Assembly (NCBI GenBank): GCA_964035575.1
Contig: OZ037872.1
Span: forward strand, 930,001-994,000
DNA: 64,000 nt
Direction: 5' to 3'
From: Rhynchopus sp. YZ270_cl-10
Lineage: Eukaryota; Euglenozoa; Diplonemea; Diplonemida; Diplonemidae
Below, piece by piece: positions 40,941 through 50,430 of the stretch. The stretch's first letter is position 1. Every line of letters begins with the position of its first letter. The notes beneath the pieces are model-generated. The model was not told where the DNA came from and ran no database searches. It saw only the letters and a list, made by a program, of their open reading frames with translations. Made by a program: the position numbers and the translations under genes.

Positions 40941-42450
40941 CCATGTGGCAACAAATAGAATGCAGGTATCAGTATCAGTGGGATTGTTCGTGCAGTGATG
41001 TTCTCGTACCTGGAGAGTAGGCCGAGCGAGTGCTGCAAGGTATGTTTTTAAGCCCCGGTTTTTACACCCCCCGCTCCCCCTTTTCGCCTTTGTCCCGCTC
41101 GGATGTAAATCGAAGCATATTTTTATTGTCAAAATTGTCACTTTTACTTTTTTATCATGGCATCTCGTAACCTCTACAACTCTTTTACGTCAGGGAACCG
41201 GATGAGGTGCTACTTCCGGACTGAAGAAGGGCAGTCTTTTACTTTCTTTTTTGCATGGAAGAGGTACGGAGCGGCTTCTTGTTTGTTTGTTTGATTTTTT
41301 TTGTTGTAGTCTCTACTTTTGCACTCAATTTCTCTCAACAGGTACCCGAACCGACGACCCTTCATCGTGACAGCGAAACAGTGCCGATGGAAGAGCTGGT
41401 GCAATTATTGCAAACCGGGCGGGGACCGCAAAAGTTGGGTTTTTAAACCAATTTTTCCATTAACCCACCCCATAGACCGCCCCAATTATTATGAAACTCT
41501 TAGTCAGTCACTGCTATAGCCATTAACCCAGGGAGCATAGCTAGTGCAAAAAATTCGACTTCGGGATCCGGAAAGTCTGTCCTCTGCTCTTGCGGAGGAC
41601 TACAGTAGGCACAAGAAAATATCGCGTTCCCCCAGAAAACCAATTTTTGTCACAGTAATTTTTGCCCAGGGCATGCTCTTGAAGCATGGCGGCTTGGTGT
41701 GAGAAGGGGCAGTGTATTGTTTTGTTCTAGATTTCAACGGTTGTTAGAACGAGTCAAGTGGATGCTTATCTAAACACTGACTTTAGTACAGACCCGAGAG
41801 ATCAGATATGACTTTGAGGAAAGAACAAAGCAATGCATCTGTACCCGCACGCCAGGTTGTAGTTACTTCAGAATTTTCTTAAGTTTGCGCGAAAGAGAGC
41901 GGGGGCAACTCCTTTGTGTCATGAGTCCGCTGTGCAGCACAACGCGAGGAACCTTAAAACACTACCTGCGTGGTGGCTGAATTCACATCCCTTAGAATTA
42001 CCAGAATTCAGCCTTTGTTGAAGTAACGTACATACTTGTATGTGCGTGTCACGCTTCTCCACCCTTAAATGGGTGCACTGCTTCACTGCAGCGGGTAAGC
42101 CTCTCTCGACTAGTGCGAACTTAAGAATGTTCTGCTGCAACTTACCAAAATCGATTTTCTCACCCCAAACACCCGCAACACCCCACCTGCTACTTCGGTA
42201 GCCTGTGTTGTTGGGAGTTGGTTCTCATGTTGATCCCCAGTGACTGTCTTGCACTGCTTCTTCTGAGCCCAACGCTGTTTGGCCTGTCGACGTAATAAAT
42301 ACGAAGACAGGGGGGCGGTGCCAACAATTTTCCGATGATGTAACGTTTATCTGATTGATTTATCGTTTGATATACCTTGTGTGTCCTTCTTCATGCACAC
42401 CAAGCAACATATATTGAACGGTATTTTCAAGCGATACTTCGTTATGTCAT
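40941..42450 (+). repeat. R1 repeat unit, copy 3
   Basis: The best-preserved copy. It is preceded by a shortened satellite B spacer (40721-40940) and followed by an array and a GC block, forming a second round of the roughly 2.4-2.8 kb higher-order unit. Confidence 0.8.
41157..41519 (+). CDS. Possible small spliced gene inside R1
   Basis: Exon 1, 41157-41263, begins MASRNLYNSFTSGNRMRC. A 78-bp GT-AG intron (41264-41341, GTACGG to CTCTCAACAG) joins exon 2, 41342-41519, for 94 residues in all. Exon 2 holds RRPFIVTAKQCRWKSWCNYC, where three cysteines could bind metal. The intron style is like that of the ATPase gene at 56771. Against a real gene: copies 1 and 2 are closed, and the exon 1 region overlaps the reverse complement of a retroelement 3' tail (45050-45130), so it may be a chance frame. 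Family not recognised. Confidence 0.3.
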
Positions 42451-42502
42451 CGGGGGGCGGACCCCGCGCGGACCCTTGACTCTGGCACTCTGGCACTCTG
42501 GC

Positions 42503-42644
42503 TGTACCTGTGTACCTGTGTACCTGTGTACCTGTGTACCTGTGTACCTGTGTACCTGTGTACCTGTGTACCTGTGTACCTGTGTACCTGTGTACCTGTG
42601 TACCTGTGTACCTGTGTACCTGTGTACCTGTGTACCTGTGTACC
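42503..42644. repeat. 8-bp tandem array, unit TGTGTACC
   Basis: About 17 copies after R1 copy 3. Confidence 0.95.
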
Positions 42645-42654
42645 CCCAGTGCCA

Positions 42655-42850
42655 GTTAGGGTCCGCGCGGGGTACCCCGGGGGGTACCCCCGGGGGTAGT
42701 CTGGGGGGTACCCCATGGGGTACCCCCTTGGGTACCCCCCGCGGACCCTACCCTAAGGGTAGGAATGGGCCACCGTGTAAAAAAAAAAAAAAAAAAAAAA
42801 ACGATCGTTTTCACCCTATGTAAAAAAAAAAAAATTTTTTTTTTTTTTCA
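42655..42850. repeat. GGTACC block and A/T runs with ACGATCGT
   Basis: A 120-bp GC block is followed by a 24-A run, ACGATCGT, and more A/T runs. Confidence 0.8.
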
Positions 42851-42854
42851 CAAG

Positions 42855-43017
42855 TGTTTTTGAGGCCTGCTCACTACACCCTAGGTACCCTTCTGAGACC
42901 AAAAAGTCAAAAAAAGCATGAATTGGGCTGTTTTGAGCATCTAGAGTTTATTCCCCAGCCATTTTCTGTACCACCAGTGCACTTTGTATGGGCCAGCGCC
43001 TTGTCAAAAAATCGAAA
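42855..43017 (+). repeat. Satellite B module, left flank of the retroelement insertion
   Basis: GCATGAATTGGGCTGTTTTG to GCGCCTTGTCAAAAAATCGA is repeated unchanged at 45179-45288 on the other side of the insertion. A diverged single copy lies at 27193-27300. Confidence 0.8.
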
Positions 43018-44777
43018 AACAGCGGCAGGCGCGCAAGAACCCTGTTCATCAGTCTTCCGTCGTCGTGGAAGTAGCTCCCTGCGAGGACCCAGCTGCGGCC
43101 TATGAGAAGCTGCATGAGGGTGACTCCCCTCCTGCCCTAGCGGTGCAGCTGTCCGCCGTCGGATGCTCCACTCCCGCGAACTTCCGCTACACCGTGGGTG
43201 ACTGCTGTTTCGACGCTATGGCACACTTGAGCGGGAAGAACGCGGGGTCCCTGAGGCAGGTTGCGGTTGCACAGGTAGTCCAAGACGCGGACCTGGCGGC
43301 ACGGGCGGAACCGAATGTCGCCGTGTGGTCGCGGCGGATGCTCATCGCTGGGTGTGATCGATCGGATACCTGGGCTGACACTGTGACCGTTGCCGGCCTT
43401 GCACGCGCTCTGAACTCGCTGGTGGTGGTGTTTGTGGGTGGTCATAAGCCTTCGCTCTTCACCCCCTCGAGTGCGACGAATTACCAGAATGTGTTTGCGC
43501 TGGCTCACGACGGCCGCACGGTGGGCCACTTCACGCCGGTCACCATTCCGGAGAAACTGAGGCAGTACTTCCTGATGCAGCCTCCGACGCCGCGCCTGCC
43601 GTCGCTCACTTGTGTGTCCCGCGTGGCAATGCTGGACTACCCTCAGGACGGAACGAGAGAGGATTTCGGGAAATGTGAGGTGTGCGGGTCTGCTGTCCTC
43701 GGCAGTGAGCAGCACTGGCAGTGCGGGGAGTGCGTGGCTTGGGCGTGCCGGCAGTGTCGTCCCCTCAGCTGCTCTTCCTGCCCACGGGCTCCAGCGGTTG
43801 TCAGCTTACCGAGTTCCTCAGGTGTCACCGCGCGCACACATCCAGCAGCGGACCCCAAGAGTAATGACTTGTTGCAGGAGCAGCGGGATAAACGCGTGGC
43901 CACGAGTGGGGCTACTATCAAGAAGAACAGGGACCAGCTTCGTGCCCGGTTGCGTAAGGCTCCGACGGATGCCATGGATGTAGAGAGTGGCTATTCAAAC
44001 ACCACCCCAGCCCTCTCTACCTCCTCCGCGCCCCAGGTCGTGCAGACCCCTGTCCAACCTGGCACTTCGTCGCAGGCGCACTCTGCATCGGACGAGTCTC
44101 AGCAGCATCAGACAAATACGGAGAGTGGCTATTACAACACCCACGCAGCCCTCCCCGTACCCGCGTCTGATGTGGCTGTTCCCTCATCCACCAGCACGAG
44201 AGAGCAGCCTCACGCTGTTCCGCAGGTCGCTACGTCGCAGGCGCAGCCATCAAGGACCCATACGGAGAGTGGCTATTCAAACACCACCCCAGCCCTCCCC
44301 GTATACACGTCCTCTGAGGCAGCTCACTCTCACGCTGACACGAGTGAGCAGCCACACGTCGCCTCGCAAGACAGTGCGTACTCCGCGGACCTCCTGGGCG
44401 GGTCCCAGCACGCAGTTCCCTTGCCTGGCGCAACCTCGGTCCCCAGCACAGACACACCATCGGAGAGTGGCTACCAATCCGCACCACCAGCCCTCCCGAA
44501 CCCTGTGCCGGTATGGAATGACATAGCGCCCTGCCCCGGGTTTGACTTGCCTATTCCAGAGACCGCGGATGAGTGGGAGGGGTTGTTCTATCCCACTACC
44601 ACTCATTTCAGCTCCCAAGGCGGGGACTCTATGACGGCGGCGGAGGCTTTCGAGTACTGTGGGCGGTGGAGGACTGCAGTGAGGCCGATGTTGAGTCAGG
44701 AGGAGCTGAGGAAGGCGTCGGCGCTGTGCAATCGCCTGAGGAGTCTTGTGCAGACGCGCCTTCGATCCGCCGCATAG
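42987..44777 (+). CDS. OTU-like cysteine protease with Cys-rich domain and ESGY repeats (5'-truncated)
   Basis: 597 codons when read from 42984; no ATG start, and the first dozen codons come from flanking satellite DNA. Residues about 65-185 look like an OTU protease: GDCCFDAMA matches the nucleophile motif GD/NC.F (Cys74), WADTVTVAGLARAL matches the conserved W..(8)..L.AL part, and GHFTPV holds the candidate catalytic His182. Residues 231-266 hold eight cysteines in four C..C pairs, a likely zinc-binding module. After that comes a Ser/Pro-rich region with five ESGY..(T)PALP repeats. OTU proteases cleave ubiquitin or process polyproteins; OTU domains are known in some LINE elements (Dualen/RandI type) and in viruses. 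No reverse transcriptase is present in the surviving part. OTU assignment is by motif only. Confidence 0.65.
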   Translation, partial: YGPAPCQKIEKQRQARKNPVHQSSVVVEVAPCEDPAAAYEKLHEGDSPPALAVQLSAVGCSTPANFRYTVGDCCFDAMAHLSGKNAGSLRQVAVAQVVQDADLAARAEPNVAVWSRRMLIAGCDRSDTWADTVTVAGLARALNSLVVVFVGGHKPSLFTPSSATNYQNVFALAHDGRTVGHFTPVTIPEKLRQYFLMQPPTPRLPSLTCVSRVAMLDYPQDGTREDFGKCEVCGSAVLGSEQHWQCGECVAWACRQCRPLSCSSCPRAPAVVSLPSSSGVTARTHPAADPKSNDLLQEQRDKRVATSGATIKKNRDQLRARLRKAPTDAMDVESGYSNTTPALSTSSAPQVVQTPVQPGTSSQAHSASDESQQHQTNTESGYYNTHAALPVPASDVAVPSSTSTREQPHAVPQVATSQAQPSRTHTESGYSNTTPALPVYTSSEAAHSHADTSEQPHVASQDSAYSADLLGGSQHAVPLPGATSVPSTDTPSESGYQSAPPALPNPVPVWNDIAPCPGFDLPIPETADEWEGLFYPTTTHFSSQGGDSMTAAEAFEYCGRWRTAVRPMLSQEELRKASALCNRLRSLVQTRLRSAA

Positions 44778-45139
44778 ACTCTAGAGACTTCTTTTTACTT
44801 TTTCTCCCCTCTCCCCCCCCTTCTCCCCTTTCTTCTTCTTTTTTGGCTATTTTTATTTCGTTCACATAGCCTAGATTCGGACCTGTTTTCAGGCCGACCG
44901 TGTACAGCCGGGTAGAGCTTGACAACGCCAACAGCTGTGGTCCAAGGAGGTCCCCAGTGTTGTCTGCCAATCCCCTTAACCCAACAAAAGACTACAATAT
45001 AAAAACAATCTAGACAAAGCCGCCCCCATCCCCGTCCAGGCAAAATAAAAAAGTAAAAGAATGCCCTTCCTCAGTCCGGAAGTATCACCTCAACCGGTTA
45101 CCTGCCGTAAAAGAGAGAGAGGTTACAGAACTATTCATA
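43018..45139 (+). mobile_element. 5'-truncated, poly(A)-tailed retroelement or retrocopy with OTU-like domain
   Basis: A GC-rich insertion of 2.1 kb in AT-rich satellite B. The coding frame is open at its left border with no start codon, and a 3' flank of 360 bp ends in a run of 16 A. The word ATCGAAAAA occurs immediately before the left border and immediately after the A-run, as a short target duplication; a longer 105-bp direct repeat includes it. 5' truncation, poly(A) and target duplication are hallmarks of LINE-type retroposition. The 75 bp before the A-run recur inverted in the R1 units, and part of it at 45472-45505. Confidence 0.75.
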
Positions 45140-46085
45140 CAACAAAAAAAAAAAAAAAATCGAAAAATCTCAAAAAAAGCATGAATTGGGCTGTTTTGAG
45201 CATCTAGAGTTTATTCCCCAGCCATTTTCTGTACCACCAGTGCACTTTGTATGGGCCAGCGCCTTGTCAAAAAATCGAAAAATCTCAAAAAAAAAATTTT
45301 TTTTTTCGGGAAAATTTCGACCACTGAGGTGGGTCTTTGGGCACCAAAAAATGCAAAAACAAGCCTACACCAATACAGTGGTAATACAAGGCGATTTTTG
45401 ACCAAAAAAAAAAAATTTTTTTTTCGCCCAAAATCGGGCGTGGTACGTCATAAAATGGCCCAAAAAATCGGTCACCTGCCGTAAAAGAGAGAGAGGTTAC
45501 AGATATAAAAAAATGCAAAAAAATTGGGTGTAGTAGGTCATAAAATGGCCCAAAAAATCAAAAATCCAAGGAAAACCTTCGATTGGGCAAATTATGAAAA
45601 AAAATTTCAAGTCAAATTTTCAACCAAAATACGGTCATTTTGTTCACACAGTGATTCTACGTCATGCTAGCTTCCTGTGCAGAACTCCAGCAATTCACCA
45701 ATGCCGGCATCTATCTTTCCATTATCGCCATTGCACTTCGTTCACGCCATTGCACTTCGGTCATTTTGTGCATACCCTGTGACTGTGGTGGCTAGAGAAC
45801 ACGCACATGCAGACCCGTTCCTTGCAATTTCCAGTGTTGTGTTTATCAATGCATGCATCCAGAGGACCTCTGGTTTACGAAATCGTAGGCACTCCTGTGC
45901 AAAAATGAAGTCGGTTTTTGACCCAAAATCGGGGTGGGTGGGCCATAATTTGCTCCAAATTTGGCCGAAAATTGGGATTTTTCTGAAAATTTTCATTGTG
46001 CCCAGCAAAAATCCTTGATTTTTTGAAGAATTTTCCAAAAAATATGCTATACCCCCTATGACTGGACCCAACTCCCCTCACCCTT
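45140..46085 (+). repeat. Satellite B modules, right of the retroelement
   Basis: It resumes the array with the duplicated module (45179-45288), includes a retroelement tail word ACCTGCCGTAAAAGAGAGAG at 45475, and ends with a 320-bp block nearly identical to 28000-28320. Confidence 0.7.
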
Positions 46086-46303
46086 TTTTTCCCCGAAAAA
46101 AGCCCCCAAAATTCCTACCATTTTTACCATTTTTACCATTTTTGACCAATTTAGGGTACCTCCTTCACCTACGGTTGCCCTTACAGGGGGGGTGAAGGAA
46201 GGTAAGTTGAAAACGGGATTCGGGCCTATACGGCCCTTTACGCGCCTATACGCGCCTATACGCAGGGCCGAAAATCCAGAAAAAAATAATTTTTGGGTGG
46301 GTT
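46086..46303. other. Short-word repeats
   Basis: CCATTTTTA repeated three times and CGCCTATACG repeated. No gene. Confidence 0.5.
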
Positions 46304-46581
46304 CTAGTCATACATGTTGGTACGTACGTAAAACGCGCAAAAAACGCGCAAAAAACGTACAAAAAACACAAAAACGTACTACGTTTTTTAAAAATAATAT
46401 AAATAATCATTATTTAATATTACCTATTTTCCGCGTTTTTTTTATAGTGTGCGCGTTTTTGCCGCGTTTTTTCATTATTTTGCGCGTTTTTGCCGCGTTT
46501 TTCCATTATTTTGCGCGTTTTTACCGCGTTTTTCCATTGTTCCTCGAACAATTCCTGGTTTTGGGTGGGCTAAGAACATGA

Positions 46582-46806
46582 GGGACACTTCGCAAGTTCA
46601 GCCCACATCTCTTCCGTGTCGTGCGTCTTGAAGTGATCAACGAGGTCCTTGACACTGGTACAAGTTCTACTCCCGTAGACGCTAGCTTCATGAGAATAGA
46701 AGCCAGTGATGGCGAGCCTCAGGCTTATTCCTTACTCTGGGGCATTTTTGAGACCGAGAGGGCGCACCAGGCCGCGTTCCGGAGGTGTTATGAGGGGGTT
46801 TCTTAG
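46582..46806 (+). pseudogene. Coding-like relic of unknown family
   Basis: A 74-codon open stretch just inside the left inverted end, protein-like in composition (RVVRLEVINEVLDTGTSS, YSLLWGIFETERAHQ). There is no ATG near the start. It could be a captured exon or the remains of the element's own gene. Confidence 0.35.
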
Positions 46807-46854
46807 AAAACTTGTTCTCTACACTAACACCACACTGGCACCGTACTCATTTTA

Positions 46855-47370
46855 ACAAAAAACCAAGAACTTGCCCATTTCTGCAAATTGACCCCACCAC
46901 AGAACGGACGGATTTAAAAAATGCAAATGCCGGTGTTTTCGGGCATTTTCATGTTTCAGCATCAGGGAGAGAAAATCTGGGTTGTGGGATTTACCCTTGC
47001 CCCTTTACCTTACACTCATTTTAACAAAAACCAAGAACTTGCCCATTTCGGCAAATTGACCCCACCAGATTCCGGAAATGCCAATGCCGGAGTATGTTTT
47101 GGGGCTGAAAAAATTTCAGGGGAAAATTTATTTGAGCAGCATTTTTTGGCCGAAAATGGGCCCCACGTATAAGTGACCGGGCTCATATTTTCAAAAATTT
47201 AAGTGGTCAAAAAATTGTCCAATTTTCGAGATTGACCCCACCACTGCACGGGTGGATCCAAAAAATGCAAATAAGGGCGTTTTTGGCACAAAATAAATCT
47301 GCCAAAAAAAATTGTGTCCCAGATTGGATTTTGGACCCCCCGGACCCCATATTTAGAAATAGCCCTGGTT
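46855..47370 (-). repeat. Satellite A modules inside the TIR element
   Basis: Three modules with TTGACCCCACCA cores at about 46886, 47057 and 47233, so spaced about 170 bp. Confidence 0.65.
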
Positions 47371-47583
47371 ACTAGCCCTGGCGGCACGTGTTGTTCTGTG
47401 TGGGCTAGCCGGGTCTTGCGATCCGACTGGTGCCTCTTTTACTCGTTGTTTCTGGGTCAAAACTGGGGCGACGGTGCATTTTTTGGGTCCTCTAGGTGGT
47501 ATGGTTTTCGGGGACTTCTGCGGTTCTGAGAATCAAAATCGGAAAAAAATCGCATTTGTTAGGCTGTGACCGTCCCCCCTGTT

Positions 47584-47836
47584 TCACGCATTTTCCTTGG
47601 TGGGGTGTGCTGTGGATATGAAGGGACCCACGCTCCTGGAACTCCACCCGTAGAAATAATCCACAACACGCCCAGCACTCTGCTCTTCTGCAGGTATGCG
47701 AAAACGCTCTTCGTAGAATACCACAACCACTGGGACGCCTGCATCTGAAACGTTCAAGAAGGGGGTCTGTCGTCCTCAGACTCCTCTTCGTCGACTCGTC
47801 GTCCATGGGCCTGGACCGGAATTTCCAGCACACTTT
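47584..47836 (-). pseudogene. Coding-like relic of unknown family, minus strand
   Basis: Two overlapping frames both look protein-like: one with EIPVQAHGRRVDEEESEDD, the next with VPVVVVFYEERFRIPAEEQ. This suggests a gene fragment with at least one break. Not recognised. Confidence 0.35.
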
Positions 47837-47945
47837 AGCCTTCTAATCTAAAGCAATTACTTGTTCTTGTTGTTGTTGTTTTCCATACAGGTATACAGGT
47901 ACACAGGTAAAAACCCGTTAAAATTGTGTATAATATTATGAAAGT

Positions 47946-48070
47946 GTACCTGTACCTGTGTACCTGTGTACCTGTGTACCTGTGTACCTGTGTACCTGTG
48001 TACCTGTGTACCTGTGTACCTGTGTACCTGTGTACCTGTGTACCTGTGTACCTGTGTACCTGTGTACCTG
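47946..48070. repeat. 8-bp tandem array, unit TGTGTACC
   Basis: About 15 copies, then GGTACCTGGGTACCTGGG words. Confidence 0.95.
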
Positions 48071-48180
48071 GGGCAGGTACCTGGGTACCTGGGCCGAAAA
48101 CACCAGCACCCAGGTGCCTGGGTGCCCAGACACACCACTGTACCACCCAGAAAAGGAATATAAAAAATAATAAAAAATAA

Positions 48181-48299
48181 TGGAGGCACGGCACTTTTGT
48201 GGAATTTTGTGGAATTTTGTGGAATTTTTTATAAGGGGAAAAAGTAGAAGTCGAGTTTTTTGAAATTCCACAAAATTCCACAAAAGTGCCGTGCCTCCA
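48181..48299. mobile_element. 119-bp MITE with perfect 37-bp inverted ends
   Basis: Left arm 48181-48217 begins TGGAGGCACGGCACTTTTGT; right arm 48263-48299 is its exact complement. Each arm holds GTGGAATTTT two or three times. Flanks are AATAA on the left and ATAAA on the right, too simple to define the target duplication. Confidence 0.85.
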
Positions 48300-48484
48300 A
48301 TAAAAATAATATTTTTGCCGTGTTTTTGGTACGTTTTCTACGTGAAAGGTACGTTTTTGGTACGTTTTTTGCGCGTTTTTGTTACGTTTTTGTGACGTTT
48401 TTTATTAAAAAATATTATTTATTATTTTGCGCGTTTTTTTATTATTTTTGCGCGTTTTACGTACGTACCAACATGTATGTCTAG

Positions 48485-48985
48485 TGGGGGAAATTTTGTG
48501 GGTGAGGGTTGGGGTAACGTAAAAATGTTGGGAGTCCGGTCTTCCCGAACGGAGGCACACTTTGTGTGTTACTACGACCTGGCAATTTCCAGCAGTAGGT
48601 TAAGTAATCTTTCTTGTAAATTGTTGGATCATTATCTCCTCAGTGCATGAATGCCCCACGTGATTGGACACTTTTGTGTTTGTCATGTGGAGCTGTGGTT
48701 GCTCTTTCACGACTTTTTTCCTTGTACACAGTGTACCGTGTACCTGGGTACCTGGGCACCCAGGGTCCGACAGTCGGACTCAGGGGTCCGACTGTGAGTC
48801 CGACAGTCGGACCCCCTCGGACTCCGACAAAAGGGTCCGACATTTCCAGGACAGACTGCACCGTGCGGAAAAATGGACAAAATTTTAGTACTTTAATGGT
48901 GCTACTGAAAATCAGTCAGGGACCTGTCAGGGACCTGTCAATATCGGGGGGGGGGTGCCCTTTTTTGATAGTACTTTGCCATTTT
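48485..48985. repeat. R1 fragment and GTCCGACAGTCGGAC palindromes
   Basis: 48538-48652 is the reverse complement of 29625-29745. 48765-48845 holds repeated GTCCGACAGTCGGAC palindromes, then GGGACCTGTC repeats. No gene. Confidence 0.65.
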
Positions 48986-49226
48986 CAGGTACACAGGTAC
49001 ACAGGTACACAGGTACACAGGTACACAGGTACACAGGTACACAGGTACACAGGTACACAGGTACACAGGTACACAGGTACACAGGTACACAGGTACACAG
49101 GTACACAGGTACACAGGTACACAGGTACACAGGTACACAGGTACACAGGTACACAGGTACACAGGTACACAGGTACACAGGTACACAGGTACACAGGTAC
49201 ACAGGTACACAGGTACACAGGTACAC
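48986..49226. repeat. 8-bp tandem array, unit CAGGTACA
   Basis: About 30 copies; the complement of the TGTGTACC arrays elsewhere. Confidence 0.97.
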
Positions 49227-49268
49227 CACATCACGTTCTATCTTGTGCATCCTAGCTTGAACGACTCT

Positions 49269-49324
49269 TTGCCGCTTCACAGCTGGTCTGTGAATATGTT
49301 CACAGACCAGCTGTGAAGCGGCAA
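49269..49324. other. Perfect 26-bp hairpin with 4-nt loop
   Basis: Arm 49269-49294 begins TTGCCGCTTCACAGC; the loop is TATG; arm 49299-49324 is the exact complement. It is GC-rich and unlike the nearby arrays. Confidence 0.9.
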
Positions 49325-49938
49325 CGTAATCACCCCCAGCTTAGAGCAGGGAAGTCTGCACGTCTGCACATTTTCAGAAATGACATGCAGACGTCTGCAG
49401 TGTATTTTTCGCTTCGGTAAACGCTTTGGTACCCGGGCATTGTGTGGGGTAATTGTGTTTGTATACAGCCAAACCAAGACAACGTGGTCACCTTTAGTCC
49501 GTATTTGGATTGTAGCGATAAATGTCATGCGCTTAGAAACACAAGGGTTTTAGAGCGGACTTGGCGTAGAACCGCCTATACAGTGTCCCCGACACTTTAC
49601 CGCCCTCTCAATGCGTCCCAACGGTGTTGAACCCTCAGGTCCCCTGGCTTAGCCACTAAGAGAAAACCTGCAGCGTCCGCAGACGCATGCACGTCTGCGG
49701 CCATCACTGGCTTAGAGGGGCTCAGGGCCGCGTGACGCACTGATTTCGACACGTTGCCGAAGAAGCGCGATAGCGCTTTGTGTGGTTTTGTGTATCCCTG
49801 TGAACCTGGAATCGATAGCAGACAGGAAAAAGAGGATGGGCAGGCAGCGCCTGTCCGACCTGTGTAAAGTGAATCAGTGATTGCCTGATAGATGTCTGGG
49901 TAACCGTGTATTCTGTGTGGGTATCCATGTCCGGAGTA
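49325..49938. other. Non-repetitive region of unknown content
   Basis: Moderate GC content. The words ACGTCTGC and GCAGACGT recur at about 49357, 49388, 49679 and 49689. No gene or RNA family recognised. Confidence 0.4.
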
Positions 49939-50293
49939 TGCACGACGGTGAAGTAAAATGACATGACATGACATGACATGACATGACATGACATGACATG
50001 ACATGACATGACATGACATGACATGACATGACATGACATGACATGACATGACATGACATGACATGACATGACATGACATGACATGACATGACATGACATG
50101 ACATGACATGACATGACATGACATGACATGCGCTTTTACATGTGCTTTACATGTAACTTTTTTTACATGTACTCACATGTCATTTTACATGTAAAGTGAC
50201 ATGTGCCATGACAAGACTAACTAACGACAAGACCCCTGATTATAATGAGTGGGCCACTGGCGTTAGGCCTTGTCATTATTTAGTCTTGTCATG
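49939..50293. mobile_element. CACGAC-type element with internal ATGAC array and ACATGT palindromes
   Basis: The left end TGCACGACGGTGAAGTA matches the 60226 element. It is followed by about 34 copies of ATGAC (49958-50130), then many ACATGT palindromes, then an 87-bp inverted repeat with arms CATGACAAGACTA (50207-50219) and TAGTCTTGTCATG (50281-50293). No right CACGAC end is found, so the border is uncertain. Confidence 0.5.
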
Positions 50294-50340
50294 TGACTAG
50301 TCATACCCCCTTGTGTCATTGCTCACACTCGGTTGTGGTG

Positions 50341-50430
50341 CAACGGACCCTTTGGGGGGTACCCCAAATAGGGTCCGCGCGGGGTACCCGGGTTTGGGAG
50401 TACCCTCAGGGTCCGTATGGGCCACCGTGT
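50341..50430. repeat. GGTACC-rich GC block, short
   Basis: GGGGTACCCC and GGGTCCGCG words as in the blocks at 37590 and 40248. Confidence 0.75.

Larger units (their letters stand above)
46304..48484. mobile_element. TIR element with CATGTTGGTACGTACG ends and mixed cargo
   Basis: The ends are inverted over about 40 bp with one mismatch: CTAGTCATACATGTTGGTAC at 46304 and its complement ending CTAG at 48484. Subterminal repeats of AAAACGCGC and CGCGTTTTT flank both ends. Inside are two coding-like relics (46582, 47584), satellite A modules (46860-47360), an 8-bp array and a 119-bp MITE. The same type of ends frame the element at 25905-26960. Long inverted ends with captured gene pieces recall Pack-MULE-type elements, but no transposase is present to prove the superfamily. 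Confidence 0.65.

Noticed and set aside
43137-43715. Antisense frame over the OTU-domain gene
   Set aside because: The sense frame has the recognisable motifs and continues for 597 codons; the antisense one is a GC-bias shadow.
48938-49280. Open frames in the 8-bp and 5-bp arrays (VPVYLCTC, TGTQVHRY, MSCHV and similar)
   Set aside because: By-products of short tandem repeats without stops; no leader, no non-repeat domain.
49958-50130. CRISPR-like regular repeats
   Set aside because: All arrays are head-to-tail repeats without unique spacers, and the genome is eukaryotic.
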